From: Herbaspirillum autotrophicum
Lineage (GTDB): Bacteria; Pseudomonadota; Gammaproteobacteria; Burkholderiales; Burkholderiaceae_D
DNA: 64,000 bases
NCBI RefSeq assembly: GCF_001189915.1
Contig: NZ_LFLS01000013.1
Coordinates: 78,839-142,838, forward strand
Direction of reading: 5' to 3'
How positions within the stretch are numbered: position 1 is the stretch's first letter; every line of letters starts with the position of its first letter. This document shows, piece after piece, positions 1-8,236 of the stretch. Made by a program: the position numbers and the translations under genes. A model generated the notes under the pieces. That model did not search any database. It saw nothing but the letters and a program-made list of their open reading frames with translations, and was not told the origin of the DNA.

Positions 1-189
1 CTGCGCAAGGGTTCGGCCAGCAACTACGGCAGCATTGACTCGCAGTTGAGCTATCCGGTCACGAAATGGTTGCCGGGTGCTGCCGGTTACGTGATGGCCA
101 GCGTGTTTTATGGTTATGGCGAAAGCCTGCTGACCTACAACCAGAAACTGACGCCGCAATTTCGTATCGGCTACAGCCTCTGGCGCTAG
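1..189 (+). CDS. pldA: Outer membrane phospholipase A, C-terminal fragment
   Basis: The window opens inside a reading frame whose last 62 residues are visible and end at TAG 187-189. The stretch YGYGESLLTYNQ close to the end matches the final strands of OMPLA (PldA), the outer membrane beta-barrel phospholipase that removes lipids from the outer leaflet; the E. coli protein has a comparable GYGESL-DYN segment. The alternating hydrophobic pattern and the aromatic C-terminus (YSLWR) fit an outer membrane barrel. The catalytic Ser/His region lies upstream of the window and cannot be checked. It is convergent with the next gene, 12 bp apart. Confidence 0.7.
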   Translation: MRKGSASNYGSIDSQLSYPVTKWLPGAAGYVMASVFYGYGESLLTYNQKLTPQFRIGYSLWR

Positions 190-201
190 GGTTTCACTGT
201 T

Positions 202-1551
202 TCAGACCGGCGTACGCATCGTCACGAACTCTTCAGCCGCCGTCGGATGAATGCCGATGGTGGCGTCGAACTGCGCCTTGGTCGCACCGCACTGCAACGC
301 CACCGCAAAGCCCTGCATGATTTCACCGGCTTCGGCGCCGACCATGTGCACCCCCAGCACCTTGTCGCTGGCGGCGTCCACCACCAGTTTCATGAAGGTA
401 CGTTCCGGATTGCCGCTCAGCGTATGCTTGAGCGGTTTGAATTCGGACTTGAAGATCCGCAGTCCGGTAAATTTCTTGCGCGCCTGCTCTTCACTCAACC
501 CCACCGTCGCCACATTCGGATGACTGAATACGGCGGTCGGCACATTATCGTAAGACACTGAACGCGCCGCCTTGTTGAACAGGCGTCCGGCCACCGCCAT
601 GCCTTCGGCCAGCGCCACCGGCGTCAAGGCAATGCGGTCGATCACATCGCCAATCGCGTGGATCGATGGCACATTGGTGGCGAACTGTTCATTGACCACA
701 ATGGCGCCGTTATCCTTGGTGGCGACACCGGCATTGCCCAGCCCCAGTTGCGCCGTATTGGCATCGCGTCCGGTTGCCAGCAGCACACAATCGGCTTCGA
801 TACGACGGCCATCATCAAGTATCACGGTCTTGCCGCCGGCGCTTTGTTCGATGCCGGCAATCGTGGTTTCAAATAATATCTGCATGCCCTTCTTCTGCAT
901 TTCCGCCGCCAGAAACACACCGAGTTCAGCGTCCATGGTGCGCAACAATTGTTTGCCGCGATACACCAGCGTGACCTGACTGCCCAAGCCATTCAGGATC
1001 GAGGCCAGTTCGACGGCAATGTAGCCGCCGCCCATCACCACCGTGCGCGCCGGCAAGGCCGGCAAACGGAAAAAGCCGTCCGACGTGATCGCATGGACGC
1101 TGCCTGGAAAGTTTGGCACCGACGGCTGGCCACCGGTAGCGATCAGGATATGTTCAGCACTGAAGCGCTGCTCGCCGACGCGCACGGTATGCGCATCCTC
1201 GATCACGGCAAAACCGTCAATCACCTTGACGCCGGCGCCATCGAGCAATTTGCGGTAGACGCCGTTGAGACGGGCGATTTCCTTATCTTTGGCGGCGATC
1301 AGCGTGGCCCAGTCGAACCCCGGCTGGCCCGGTTGCCAACCATAGCCGACGGCATCACTGAAGTCTTCATGAAAATGCGCGCCATACGACATCAGCTTTT
1401 TCGGAATGCAACCGACATTGACGCAGGTCCCGCCCAGATACTGACTTTCGGCAATCGCCACGCGTGCACCGTGTTGCGCCGCAAAGCGGCTGGCGCGCAC
1501 GCCGCCGGAACCGCCACCGATGGTGAACAAATCATAATCGTATGCAGACAT
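202..1551 (-). CDS. gor: Glutathione-disulfide reductase
   Basis: A 449-residue flavoprotein that reduces glutathione disulfide with NADPH in the cytoplasm. The N-terminal FAD motif GGGSGG (about residues 12-17) is followed by the redox-active pair in GGTCVNVGCIPKK (about 40-52). A second Rossmann motif, VMGGGYIAVE, lies near residue 170, and the C-terminal dimer-interface histidine is in GIHPTAAEE. The length is typical for bacterial Gor. The ATG is preceded by AGGAAG at 7 nt spacing. It lies 40 bp downstream of fbpB on the same strand and may be co-transcribed with it, which would tie thiol redox balance to iron import; that link is inference. Confidence 0.93.
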   Translation of the reverse strand: MSAYDYDLFTIGGGSGGVRASRFAAQHGARVAIAESQYLGGTCVNVGCIPKKLMSYGAHFHEDFSDAVGYGWQPGQPGFDWATLIAAKDKEIARLNGVYRKLLDGAGVKVIDGFAVIEDAHTVRVGEQRFSAEHILIATGGQPSVPNFPGSVHAITSDGFFRLPALPARTVVMGGGYIAVELASILNGLGSQVTLVYRGKQLLRTMDAELGVFLAAEMQKKGMQILFETTIAGIEQSAGGKTVILDDGRRIEADCVLLATGRDANTAQLGLGNAGVATKDNGAIVVNEQFATNVPSIHAIGDVIDRIALTPVALAEGMAVAGRLFNKAARSVSYDNVPTAVFSHPNVATVGLSEEQARKKFTGLRIFKSEFKPLKHTLSGNPERTFMKLVVDAASDKVLGVHMVGAEAGEIMQGFAVALQCGATKAQFDATIGIHPTAAEEFVTMRTPV

Positions 1552-1591
1552 GTGCTTCCTTTTTAACTGGTGAAATTCATCGGTACGTCCG

Positions 1592-3190
1592 TCATGCCTT
1601 GCGATTCAAGGCCCGCGTAACCAGCAGCACCGGAATCAGGCCGACCGCCACAATCGTCAGCGCCGGCACCGCGGCTTCGGCCAGACGTTCGTCGCGCGCC
1701 AGATTATGGGCGATCACGGCCAGCGTGTCGGTATTGAACGGCCGCAACAGCAAGGTCGCCGGCAGTTCCTTGACCACATCGACAAACACCATCAGCGCGG
1801 CAGTGGCCAACGAGCGCCACAGCAACGGCATATGTAGACGCCGGACGATATGCCAGCGCGAGCTGCCCATGGTCCGGGCGGCCTCATCGAAGCTGGCCGG
1901 AATCCGCGAATAACCGGCTTCCACCGATTGCACGGCGACCGCGGTAAAGCGTACCAGATAAGCGTAAACCACGCCGGCCGAGGTCGCCGTCAGCCAGATG
2001 CCGATCATGCTGCCCGGCATCAAGGCCTGCAACCATGCCAGCGGCAGCAAAATGCCGACTGCAATCACCGAGCCGGGAATCGCATAGCCCATCGATGCCA
2101 GGCGGGCAACAAAGCGCAGCATCAACCGGCGGATGCGCGGCAAATCATTGGCGCGCTGCGCGAAACACAAGGCCAATGCCAGCAGTACTGCAATCACGGC
2201 GGCGCTACCGCCGAAGCGGAAACTGTTCCAGGTCCAGCTGACATAGCGCGTCAGATCAAGCGCTACCGGATCGCGCCAGATCAGATGCAACAAGATCAGC
2301 ACCGGCAAAATGAAACCCAGCACGACCGGCAAGCCGCACACCAGCCAGGCCAGTGTGGTGCCGCTGCGGCCCAATCGCGGCAAGCGTGATTCGGCGCCAT
2401 CGCCGCGATGACCGCGCACCGTGGCGAACCGCATGCGCTGCTGCTCGCGCCGCTCGACCCACAGCAACAAGGCAACGAACAACAGCAGCACGGTGGCATA
2501 TTGGGCGGCAGCGATACGGTCATCCATGACCATCCAGGCTTTGTAGATGCCGGTGGTAAACGTGGTCAACCCGAAGTAGGCGCTGACGCCGTAATCGGCC
2601 AACGTTTCCATCAATGCCAGGGCGGCCCCGGCCATCAGCGCCGGCCGCGCCAGCGGCAGCGCCACCTTGCGAATCCGTTCGCCGAGCGGCGTTCCCAGCA
2701 GCCGTGCGGCTTCCATCAAATGCGCGCCGCGTTCGCTGAGCGCATTGCGTGCCAGCAGATAGGCGTAGGGGTAGAGCGTGAACACGAACAGAAATATCGC
2801 GCCCGACAAGCTGCGCACATCAAACCGGAAACCGGGAAAGATGGCGCGCAAGGATGTTTGCAACGGCGCGCCGTATTGCAGAAAATCGGTAAAGGCGTAG
2901 GCCGAGACATAGGCCGGCATCGCCATCGGCAACAACAAAGCCCAGGAGAGAAAACGCTTGCCGCGAAATTCAAACAGGCTGATGGCAACTGCGGTACCGG
3001 CACCGACAATGATCACTCCCAGCGTCACCGCAAACGCCAGCCAGGCCGAGGTCGCCAGGTAACCCGGCATGACGGTCTGCATTTGCTGCGCCAATACTTG
3101 CAGTCCGTTGACATCCAGACTGAACCAGGCCGACACGATACCGAACAGGGGCAAGGCAATGAGTAAAGCGATCAGGCCGATAAGATACAT
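1592..3190 (-). CDS. fbpB: Iron(III) ABC transporter permease (FbpB/SfuB type)
   Basis: A fused permease of 532 residues with about 12 membrane segments and two inner-membrane ABC permease domains. Each has an EAA-type loop: EAARLLGTPLGERI in the N-terminal half and EAARTMGSSRWHIV in the C-terminal half. This double-domain layout is characteristic of FbpB/SfuB/AfuB ferric iron importers. The frame is open further upstream, but MYLIGLIALLIALPLFG at 3190 starts directly with a membrane segment and is the best start; no clear Shine-Dalgarno is visible. It is divergent from the ATPase gene, with a Fur-like box between them. The substrate-binding gene lies beyond the ATPase on this same strand. 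Confidence 0.88.
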   Translation of the reverse strand: MYLIGLIALLIALPLFGIVSAWFSLDVNGLQVLAQQMQTVMPGYLATSAWLAFAVTLGVIIVGAGTAVAISLFEFRGKRFLSWALLLPMAMPAYVSAYAFTDFLQYGAPLQTSLRAIFPGFRFDVRSLSGAIFLFVFTLYPYAYLLARNALSERGAHLMEAARLLGTPLGERIRKVALPLARPALMAGAALALMETLADYGVSAYFGLTTFTTGIYKAWMVMDDRIAAAQYATVLLLFVALLLWVERREQQRMRFATVRGHRGDGAESRLPRLGRSGTTLAWLVCGLPVVLGFILPVLILLHLIWRDPVALDLTRYVSWTWNSFRFGGSAAVIAVLLALALCFAQRANDLPRIRRLMLRFVARLASMGYAIPGSVIAVGILLPLAWLQALMPGSMIGIWLTATSAGVVYAYLVRFTAVAVQSVEAGYSRIPASFDEAARTMGSSRWHIVRRLHMPLLWRSLATAALMVFVDVVKELPATLLLRPFNTDTLAVIAHNLARDERLAEAAVPALTIVAVGLIPVLLVTRALNRKA

Positions 3191-3276
3191 AGAGAGCAAT
3201 GATAGAGAACAACGAATGAAAACCGGAGCAAACGCGACATGCAAAGACACCGGCAACATGCGCTACACTGGCGGCA

Positions 3277-3295
3277 AATGAGAATTGTAACTATT
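3277..3295. promoter_or_regulatory. Fur-like box between fbpB and fbpC
   Basis: AATGAGAATTGTAACTATT lies in the divergent spacer, 17 bp upstream of the fbpC start. It shares the AATGAGAATT left arm with the stronger site at 5671 and is a partial match to the Fur consensus. The position allows control of both divergent genes. The right arm is degenerate, so confidence is moderate. Confidence 0.5.
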
Positions 3296-3311
3296 TTCCC
3301 CGAAGGTTCCG

Positions 3312-4385
3312 ATGTTTCTGCAAGTCGATCAGGTCAGTGTCAGTTATCCGCGTGCCCCTTCGCCCGCGGTTGAATCGGTTTCCCTGCAATTGCAGGCAGG
3401 TCAGCTGGGCGTATTGATCGGCCCGTCCGGCAGCGGCAAGACCACGCTGTTGCGGGCGATTGCCGGGCTGGAACATACCCGGGCCGGCACCATCACACTC
3501 GACGGTCAGGTACTCGATGGTCCCGGCATCCGCATTGCGGCCGAACAACGCCGCATCGGCATGGTGTTCCAGGACTTTGCCTTGTTCCCGCACCTGAACA
3601 TCGGCGCCAACATCGGTTTCGGTTTGCGTCATGGCAGCGCGCGGGAACGCAGTGCGCGCGTCAGCGAAATGCTGGCGCTGGTCGGCCTCGATGGCGCGCA
3701 GGACAAATTTCCGCATCAATTGTCGGGTGGTCAGCAACAACGCGTGGCGCTGGCCCGGGCACTGGCGCCGGAGCCGCGCCTGCTGTTGCTCGACGAACCG
3801 TTTTCCAGCCTCGATGTGGAATTGCGTGAACGGCTGGCCGACGATGTGCGGCACATCCTGAAACAGGCGCGCATCACGGCGCTGATGGTGACGCACGATC
3901 AGATGGAAGCATTTGCCGTCGGCGATATCGTCGGCGTCATGCAGCAAGCCAATCTGGAACAGTGGGACCAGGCCTATACCCTGTATCACCGTCCGACCAC
4001 CCGCTTTGTGGCGGACTTCATCGGGCACGGGGTGTTCGTCCCCTGCACTCTGGTGCGCGACGATCTGGGACTGACCATGTCGACTCCGCTCGGCAATGTG
4101 CATGATGTGGCCGCCGCCAGCTTTGGCGATGATCAGGAACAAACCGATTTCGATGTCTTGCTGCGCTCGGATGACATCCTGCACGACGATGCCTCGCCAT
4201 TCAAGGCGCGGGTGGTGCGCAAACTGTTTCGCGGTGCCGACTTTCTGTACACGCTGGAACTCGGCGATGGCTTGCAGGTGTTGTCGCTGGTGCCATCCCA
4301 TCACGATCACGCCATCGGTGAATGGATTGGCGTGCGACTTGATGTCAGTCACGTGGTGGCATTTCCGCAACCGGTACCGGTTTAA
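3312..4385 (+). CDS. fbpC: Iron(III) ABC transporter ATP-binding protein
   Basis: A 357-residue ATPase with Walker A GPSGSGKTTLL (about 37-47), signature LSGGQQQRVALARAL (about 137-151), Walker B LLLLDEPFSSLD and switch histidine in VTHDQMEA. A C-terminal regulatory domain of about 120 residues follows, as in FbpC/PotA-like subunits. It should energise ferric iron uptake through the FbpB permease encoded divergently. The Fur-like box just upstream points to repression under iron sufficiency. It converges with the binding-protein gene and shares a bidirectional terminator with it. Confidence 0.88.
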   Translation: MFLQVDQVSVSYPRAPSPAVESVSLQLQAGQLGVLIGPSGSGKTTLLRAIAGLEHTRAGTITLDGQVLDGPGIRIAAEQRRIGMVFQDFALFPHLNIGANIGFGLRHGSARERSARVSEMLALVGLDGAQDKFPHQLSGGQQQRVALARALAPEPRLLLLDEPFSSLDVELRERLADDVRHILKQARITALMVTHDQMEAFAVGDIVGVMQQANLEQWDQAYTLYHRPTTRFVADFIGHGVFVPCTLVRDDLGLTMSTPLGNVHDVAAASFGDDQEQTDFDVLLRSDDILHDDASPFKARVVRKLFRGADFLYTLELGDGLQVLSLVPSHHDHAIGEWIGVRLDVSHVVAFPQPVPV

Positions 4386-4403
4386 CAGACAAGGCATTCA
4401 GCC

Positions 4404-4449
4404 AAAGAAAAACCCCGCAGAGCATCACTGCCCTGCGGGGTTTTTCTTT
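4404..4449. terminator. Bidirectional intrinsic terminator between fbpC and fbpA
   Basis: A perfect 17-bp inverted repeat, AAAGAAAAACCCCGCAG at 4404-4420 against CTGCGGGGTTTTTCTTT at 4433-4449, with a 12-nt loop. The stem is flanked by A and T runs, so it can terminate transcripts from both convergent genes. Confidence 0.9.
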
Positions 4450-4497
4450 GGTGCCGGTGCATCTCAAATCCGTTGCACCGGAAACCCATGGTACTGA

Positions 4498-5547
4498 TTA
4501 CTTGTAGCCAACGCGGTCCAGAATCTGCAATACCTTTTGCTGATTGCGGCCGGTTGCTGCCACATCAATCACTTCAGCCTTGAATGGTCCCAGAGAATCC
4601 AGCGCGGCATTGCCGGTCTTGACGCTCTTGACTGCCGGCCATTCATTGTTGCCTTCGGCGAAATAACGCTGGGCATCGTCGCTCGACAGATATTCCAGGA
4701 ACTTGATGGCCTCAGCCTTGTGTGGTGCATGCTTGGCAACACCGGCACCGGCGATATTGACGTGGGCGCCAAAGGTTTTCTGATTCGGCCAGACGACGCC
4801 GATCTTGCTGACCACGGCGATATCTTCCGGCTTGGTCGACTTCATCAGACGCGCGACATAATACGAATTGGAAATGGCAACACCGCATTCACCGGAAGCG
4901 ACGGCCTTGATCTGATCTGTATCGCCGCCGACCGGCGAGCGCGCCATGTTGGCAACCATGCCTTTGAGAATCGCTTCCGTTTTGGCTTCGCCGACATGCT
5001 CAAGCAAGGCACCAAACAGCGAAACGTTGTAAGGGTGTGCGCCGGAGCGGGTGCACAATTTGCCCTTGTTTTTCGGATCGGCCAGCGACTCGTAAGTGTC
5101 GACGTCTTCCGGCTTCATGTTTTGCTTGTTGTACACGATCACGCGGGCGCGGGTCGAAAAGCCGAACCATTGCGAACCCTGACCGTCATCCTTGCCACGC
5201 AGGTTGGCCGGAATCCGCGATTCCAGTACGCTCGATTTCACCGGCTGGAACAAGCCGTCATTTTCGGCGCGCCACAGACGGGCGGCATCGACCAGCAAAA
5301 TCACATCCGCCGGACTGGCGCTGCCTTCGCTTTTCAGACGTGCCAGTGTGCCGGCATCGTCACCGTCAACGCGATTGATCTTGATACCGGTGGCTTTGGT
5401 GAACCCGCTGTAGAGCGCTTCGTCAGTCTGATAATGACGGGCGGAATACAGGTTGATCACCTTTTCCTGCGCATGTGCGGCTGTTGAGATACCCGCCAGC
5501 ATGATTCCTGCTGCCAACGTGCGTAAGACAAACTTGCGTAAAAACAT
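4498..5547 (-). CDS. fbpA: Iron(III) ABC transporter periplasmic binding protein
   Basis: A 349-residue protein with a signal peptide ending at AHA-Q (about residue 26). The mature sequence begins EKVINLYSARHYQTDEALY, the typical opening of FbpA/FutA ferric-binding proteins. YY in the ISNSYYVARLM segment (about residues 220-230) corresponds to the tyrosine pair that coordinates iron in this family. The gene is on the same strand as fbpB but separated from it by the oppositely oriented fbpC, and has its own Fur box 124 bp upstream. The family also contains thiamine and other binders, but the tyrosines and neighbours favour iron. Confidence 0.9.
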   Translation of the reverse strand: MFLRKFVLRTLAAGIMLAGISTAAHAQEKVINLYSARHYQTDEALYSGFTKATGIKINRVDGDDAGTLARLKSEGSASPADVILLVDAARLWRAENDGLFQPVKSSVLESRIPANLRGKDDGQGSQWFGFSTRARVIVYNKQNMKPEDVDTYESLADPKNKGKLCTRSGAHPYNVSLFGALLEHVGEAKTEAILKGMVANMARSPVGGDTDQIKAVASGECGVAISNSYYVARLMKSTKPEDIAVVSKIGVVWPNQKTFGAHVNIAGAGVAKHAPHKAEAIKFLEYLSSDDAQRYFAEGNNEWPAVKSVKTGNAALDSLGPFKAEVIDVAATGRNQQKVLQILDRVGYK

Positions 5548-5670
5548 GAACTATCCCCTTTCGGCTGATTAATCTGCAGTCTTTGCACCGCAAGCCGGTG
5601 GCGCGTCCGCCCCAAAAGAAGCGTCACGTGCCGTGCTTGCATGTGTAAAGGCCGTCAGGAATATAGCACA

Positions 5671-5689
5671 AATGAGAATTATTCGCGTT
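5671..5689. promoter_or_regulatory. Fur box upstream of fbpA
   Basis: AATGAGAATTATTCGCGTT matches the palindromic form AATGAGAATTATTCTCATT at 17 of 19 positions. It sits 124 bp upstream of the fbpA ATG, in the only spacer that could hold its promoter. Confidence 0.75.
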
Positions 5690-5781
5690 TTAATTTTTTG
5701 CTTACCCGCATCTGATGGCATGCGTCAGATCGCGTCGCTTGCAGCCTGCCCGCTATCCGGCAGTACCACGTGGCTCGCATT

Positions 5782-6009
5782 TCAGCCGCGTGCTTTCGAC
5801 AGCACGACGAGCCAGCGACGGAACAGGAGAATTTCGAGGTGACCGGCTTGCAGACCGGCGCTGCATTCGATTACCGGATTGACCCGGTAGCGGCGGACAT
5901 AGGTGTCGCGGCAGACGAACATTTCGCGGCGACCCATGCGCAGGCTGAAGGAGGTCGGGCTGGATTCCAGACCAAATCGTGCAGTTGAGGCAAGATCCAA
6001 GTGTGTCAT
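5782..6009 (-). CDS. Small unknown protein behind a LexA box (75 aa)
   Basis: I do not recognise this protein. It has 75 residues, is basic (many Arg), and has no signal peptide or clear membrane segment. The middle, SFSLRMGRREMFVCRDTYVRRYR, is strongly basic and contains one of its two cysteines. The C-terminus HLEILLFRRWLVVLSK could form an amphipathic strand or helix. Codon use is that of the neighbouring real genes (GC-rich third positions). The ATG has AGGAA at 8 nt, and the spacer behind it holds a perfect LexA-type palindrome. No other gene could use that promoter, because the next gene upstream ends at 6161 on the same strand. A DNA-damage-induced role is inference. Confidence 0.55.
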   Translation of the reverse strand: MTHLDLASTARFGLESSPTSFSLRMGRREMFVCRDTYVRRYRVNPVIECSAGLQAGHLEILLFRRWLVVLSKARG

Positions 6010-6057
6010 GGCAGTGATTCCTATCCGTTTGAAAGAGAATCCACTGTATCACGACTA

Positions 6058-6073
6058 CTGTATAAATAAACAG
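6058..6073. promoter_or_regulatory. LexA (SOS) box
   Basis: CTGTATAAATAAACAG fits CTGT-N8-ACAG exactly, and the flanking TA on both sides extends the symmetry to 20 bp. It lies 48 bp upstream of the ATG of the small gene at 5782-6009. On the minus strand it contains TATACA, which could serve as a -10 element. No good -35 is visible. Confidence 0.7.
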
Positions 6074-6160
6074 TACTTTTTATGTGCTGTTGTTTCAGCG
6101 CCAAACGATATTAGCACGGCCGCCGGACCTGCCCCCAATTCGCGCATCCGGCACTCGCCG

Positions 6161-7513
6161 TCAGGTACTGCCCTCGAGCCGGCTGCGCACGAAGCCGATA
6201 TGCTCGCGCAACACATAGAACTGATCGGCAAACGCCAGCGGCATTTTCATGCGATTCACGGCCGCTTCGATTTCATCCAGTTGCGCCCGCATCCTGGCCT
6301 GCTCTTCCGGCGAATGGCCGGTGACGCCGCGCTCCAGCGCAATCAGTGCGCCATACCAGCGATAGATGCGCGACTTGATGCGCCAGCCGTACAGCATCGG
6401 CACCAGACGCAGCCCCGGAATCAGCAACAGAATGATCGGCAGCAAGATCACTACCGTGCGGTCCACCAGGCTCGCCAGCCAGAACGGCAAGGTACGGTAG
6501 AAGAAGCTCTTGCCGGATTTATAGTAGCGCTTGGCATCGTCGCTGATCGGGAACTCATGCTCCAGCGGTGCCGGAAATTCACCGGCGCGTTGCAGCACAT
6601 TGGATTTGCCATGTACTTCGCGCGCCGCCTCGATCAGCAGATCCGACAAGGCCGGATGCAGGCTGTCGCGGGCGATCAGTTCAGCCGTCGGCGCAATGAG
6701 ACGAATGTTGCGCTCCGGTGAATTCTTGCCGAGATCGAACACGCCCATCGGCAACCGCAGTTCATTCAGATAACTGAAGCGCCGGGCATAAGCAGCCGCC
6801 TGCGAAAAGTCGAGCAAGCGGATACCCGGGGTGCGCAACAGTTTGCCCATGGTAGGTGGCGAAGCTGAATCCCCCATCAGAAAGGCGGCATCGATCTCGT
6901 TGGCCACCAGCGCCTTGGCGGCTTCATCGCCGCCCATGTCGAGCAACTGCGTCTTGCCGCCCGGTTCAATGCCGTTGGCCTTGAGCAGGCTCAGCGCCAG
7001 CACGCGCGAGCCGCTGCCCGGCATGCCGATGGCGACCTTCAAGCCATGCAATTCAGACAAGCGGGTGACAGCGGTCTTGCCGCGATAGAAAACCGATACC
7101 GGCACATACGACACGCTGCCGAGCGAGACCAGGTCGGAAATATCGATGCCGGAGGCCACCCCGCCCTGCACGAAACCGATATCGACATCGCTGTCCGGAT
7201 CACTCAGCTTGCGCAGGTTATCGAGCGAGCCTTCTGACGTCAGCACCTTGAGCGTGACGCCGTCGCGCGCCAGAATCTTGCGATACTTTTCTGCGGTATT
7301 CCAGAAATTGCTGTCTTTCGGCCCGGTGACGATGGTGATGGTGTTGGGCGGCGCCGGATGGATCAGCCAGATCGCCAGCCAGACGCCGACAATCGCCAGC
7401 AAGACGATGGGGCCGAAGCTGACTGCCAGATCACGCCACGAGATGGCGACGAAACGCGCCTTCATGCGGCGCACGGAATGTTTGGGGACGGGAGGAGTTT
7501 GGTCTGCGCTCAT
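6161..7513 (-). CDS. Membrane-anchored TAXI-family solute-binding protein
   Basis: A 450-residue protein. The ATG at 7513 (MSADQTPP) is preferred over an upstream TTG that would overlap the cyanase gene. A membrane segment (FGPIVLLAIVGVWLAIWLI, about 33-51) is followed by a TAXI-type periplasmic binding domain. That domain opens ITIVTGPKDSNFW and continues DIGFVQGGVAS and VAIGMPGSGSRVLA. A second hydrophobic segment (VVILLPIILLLIPGL) lies near residues 352-366, with a cytoplasmic tail after it. TAXI proteins normally deliver solutes to TRAP permeases, but no DctQ/DctM gene is present here, so this form may act as a membrane-tethered sensor or with a distant permease. It follows cyanase by 44 bp and is probably in one operon with it. 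Confidence 0.75.
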   Translation of the reverse strand: MSADQTPPVPKHSVRRMKARFVAISWRDLAVSFGPIVLLAIVGVWLAIWLIHPAPPNTITIVTGPKDSNFWNTAEKYRKILARDGVTLKVLTSEGSLDNLRKLSDPDSDVDIGFVQGGVASGIDISDLVSLGSVSYVPVSVFYRGKTAVTRLSELHGLKVAIGMPGSGSRVLALSLLKANGIEPGGKTQLLDMGGDEAAKALVANEIDAAFLMGDSASPPTMGKLLRTPGIRLLDFSQAAAYARRFSYLNELRLPMGVFDLGKNSPERNIRLIAPTAELIARDSLHPALSDLLIEAAREVHGKSNVLQRAGEFPAPLEHEFPISDDAKRYYKSGKSFFYRTLPFWLASLVDRTVVILLPIILLLIPGLRLVPMLYGWRIKSRIYRWYGALIALERGVTGHSPEEQARMRAQLDEIEAAVNRMKMPLAFADQFYVLREHIGFVRSRLEGST

Positions 7514-7557
7514 GCGGGCTATTCTACCGCCCTCTTTCTGCGTCCGACAAAAATGCT

Positions 7558-8001
7558 TCAATAAGTCTTGTAGGGCAGAAATTTGCCGCTCAACACCACA
7601 TTGACGCGATCACCGTTGGGATCGGCCTGCCGCTGGATATCCATCTTGAAGTCGATGGCGCTCATGATGCCGTCGCCGAACTCTTCGTGAATCAGTTCCT
7701 TGATGGTAGTGCCATAGATGCTGACGATTTCATACCAGCGGTAGATCAGCGGATCGGTCGGCACCGGCGTCGGCAGCGAACCTTTGTAGGGCACTATCTG
7801 CAACCACAGGGTCTCTTCGTCGCTGAGGCCGAACAATTCCTGCGTGATCGCCGCCTGCTTCGCCGTCAATGTCATCTGGCCCAGCATGGCGGCGGTCGTC
7901 CACTCCTTGCTCTGGCCAATTTTTTCGGCCACGGCGGCCCAGGTCATTTTGTTCCTGACCTTGCCTTCAATGATTTTTTGGGTAACCAGATGACGATCCA
8001 T
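7558..8001 (-). CDS. cynS: Cyanate hydratase (cyanase)
   Basis: A 147-residue enzyme converting cyanate and bicarbonate to ammonia and CO2. The N-terminal helical domain contains TWAAVAEKIGQSKEWTTAAM. The C-terminal domain carries the catalytic Arg-Glu-Ser set: Arg and Glu in PLIYRWYEIVSIYG, Ser in GDGIMSAIDF. The length is close to the E. coli enzyme (156 aa). The frame is open far upstream, but the ATG at 8001 has AGGAG at 6 nt and the alignment begins there. The binding-protein gene follows 44 bp downstream. A CynT carbonic anhydrase and a CynR regulator are not adjacent. Confidence 0.93.
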   Translation of the reverse strand: MDRHLVTQKIIEGKVRNKMTWAAVAEKIGQSKEWTTAAMLGQMTLTAKQAAITQELFGLSDEETLWLQIVPYKGSLPTPVPTDPLIYRWYEIVSIYGTTIKELIHEEFGDGIMSAIDFKMDIQRQADPNGDRVNVVLSGKFLPYKTY

Positions 8002-8236
8002 GAATGCTCCTCGATAGCGGGAATGGCAAAAACCGGACTGCTGCATTGCGGTGCAGATACTGCACCAACGCCGTCCGGCAATCCCGAAAAAGCCCAAACC
8101 GGCATGATGATTCCGGGATCCCCAGCAGATCAGCAAAGCCCGTGCCAGCGCTCGCATAAAGACAACATGCCGCCGCCAGTTTGCACTGACGACGGCATGT
8201 TGTCCGGACTCCGGCTTTACGCCGGCATCAACGCCA

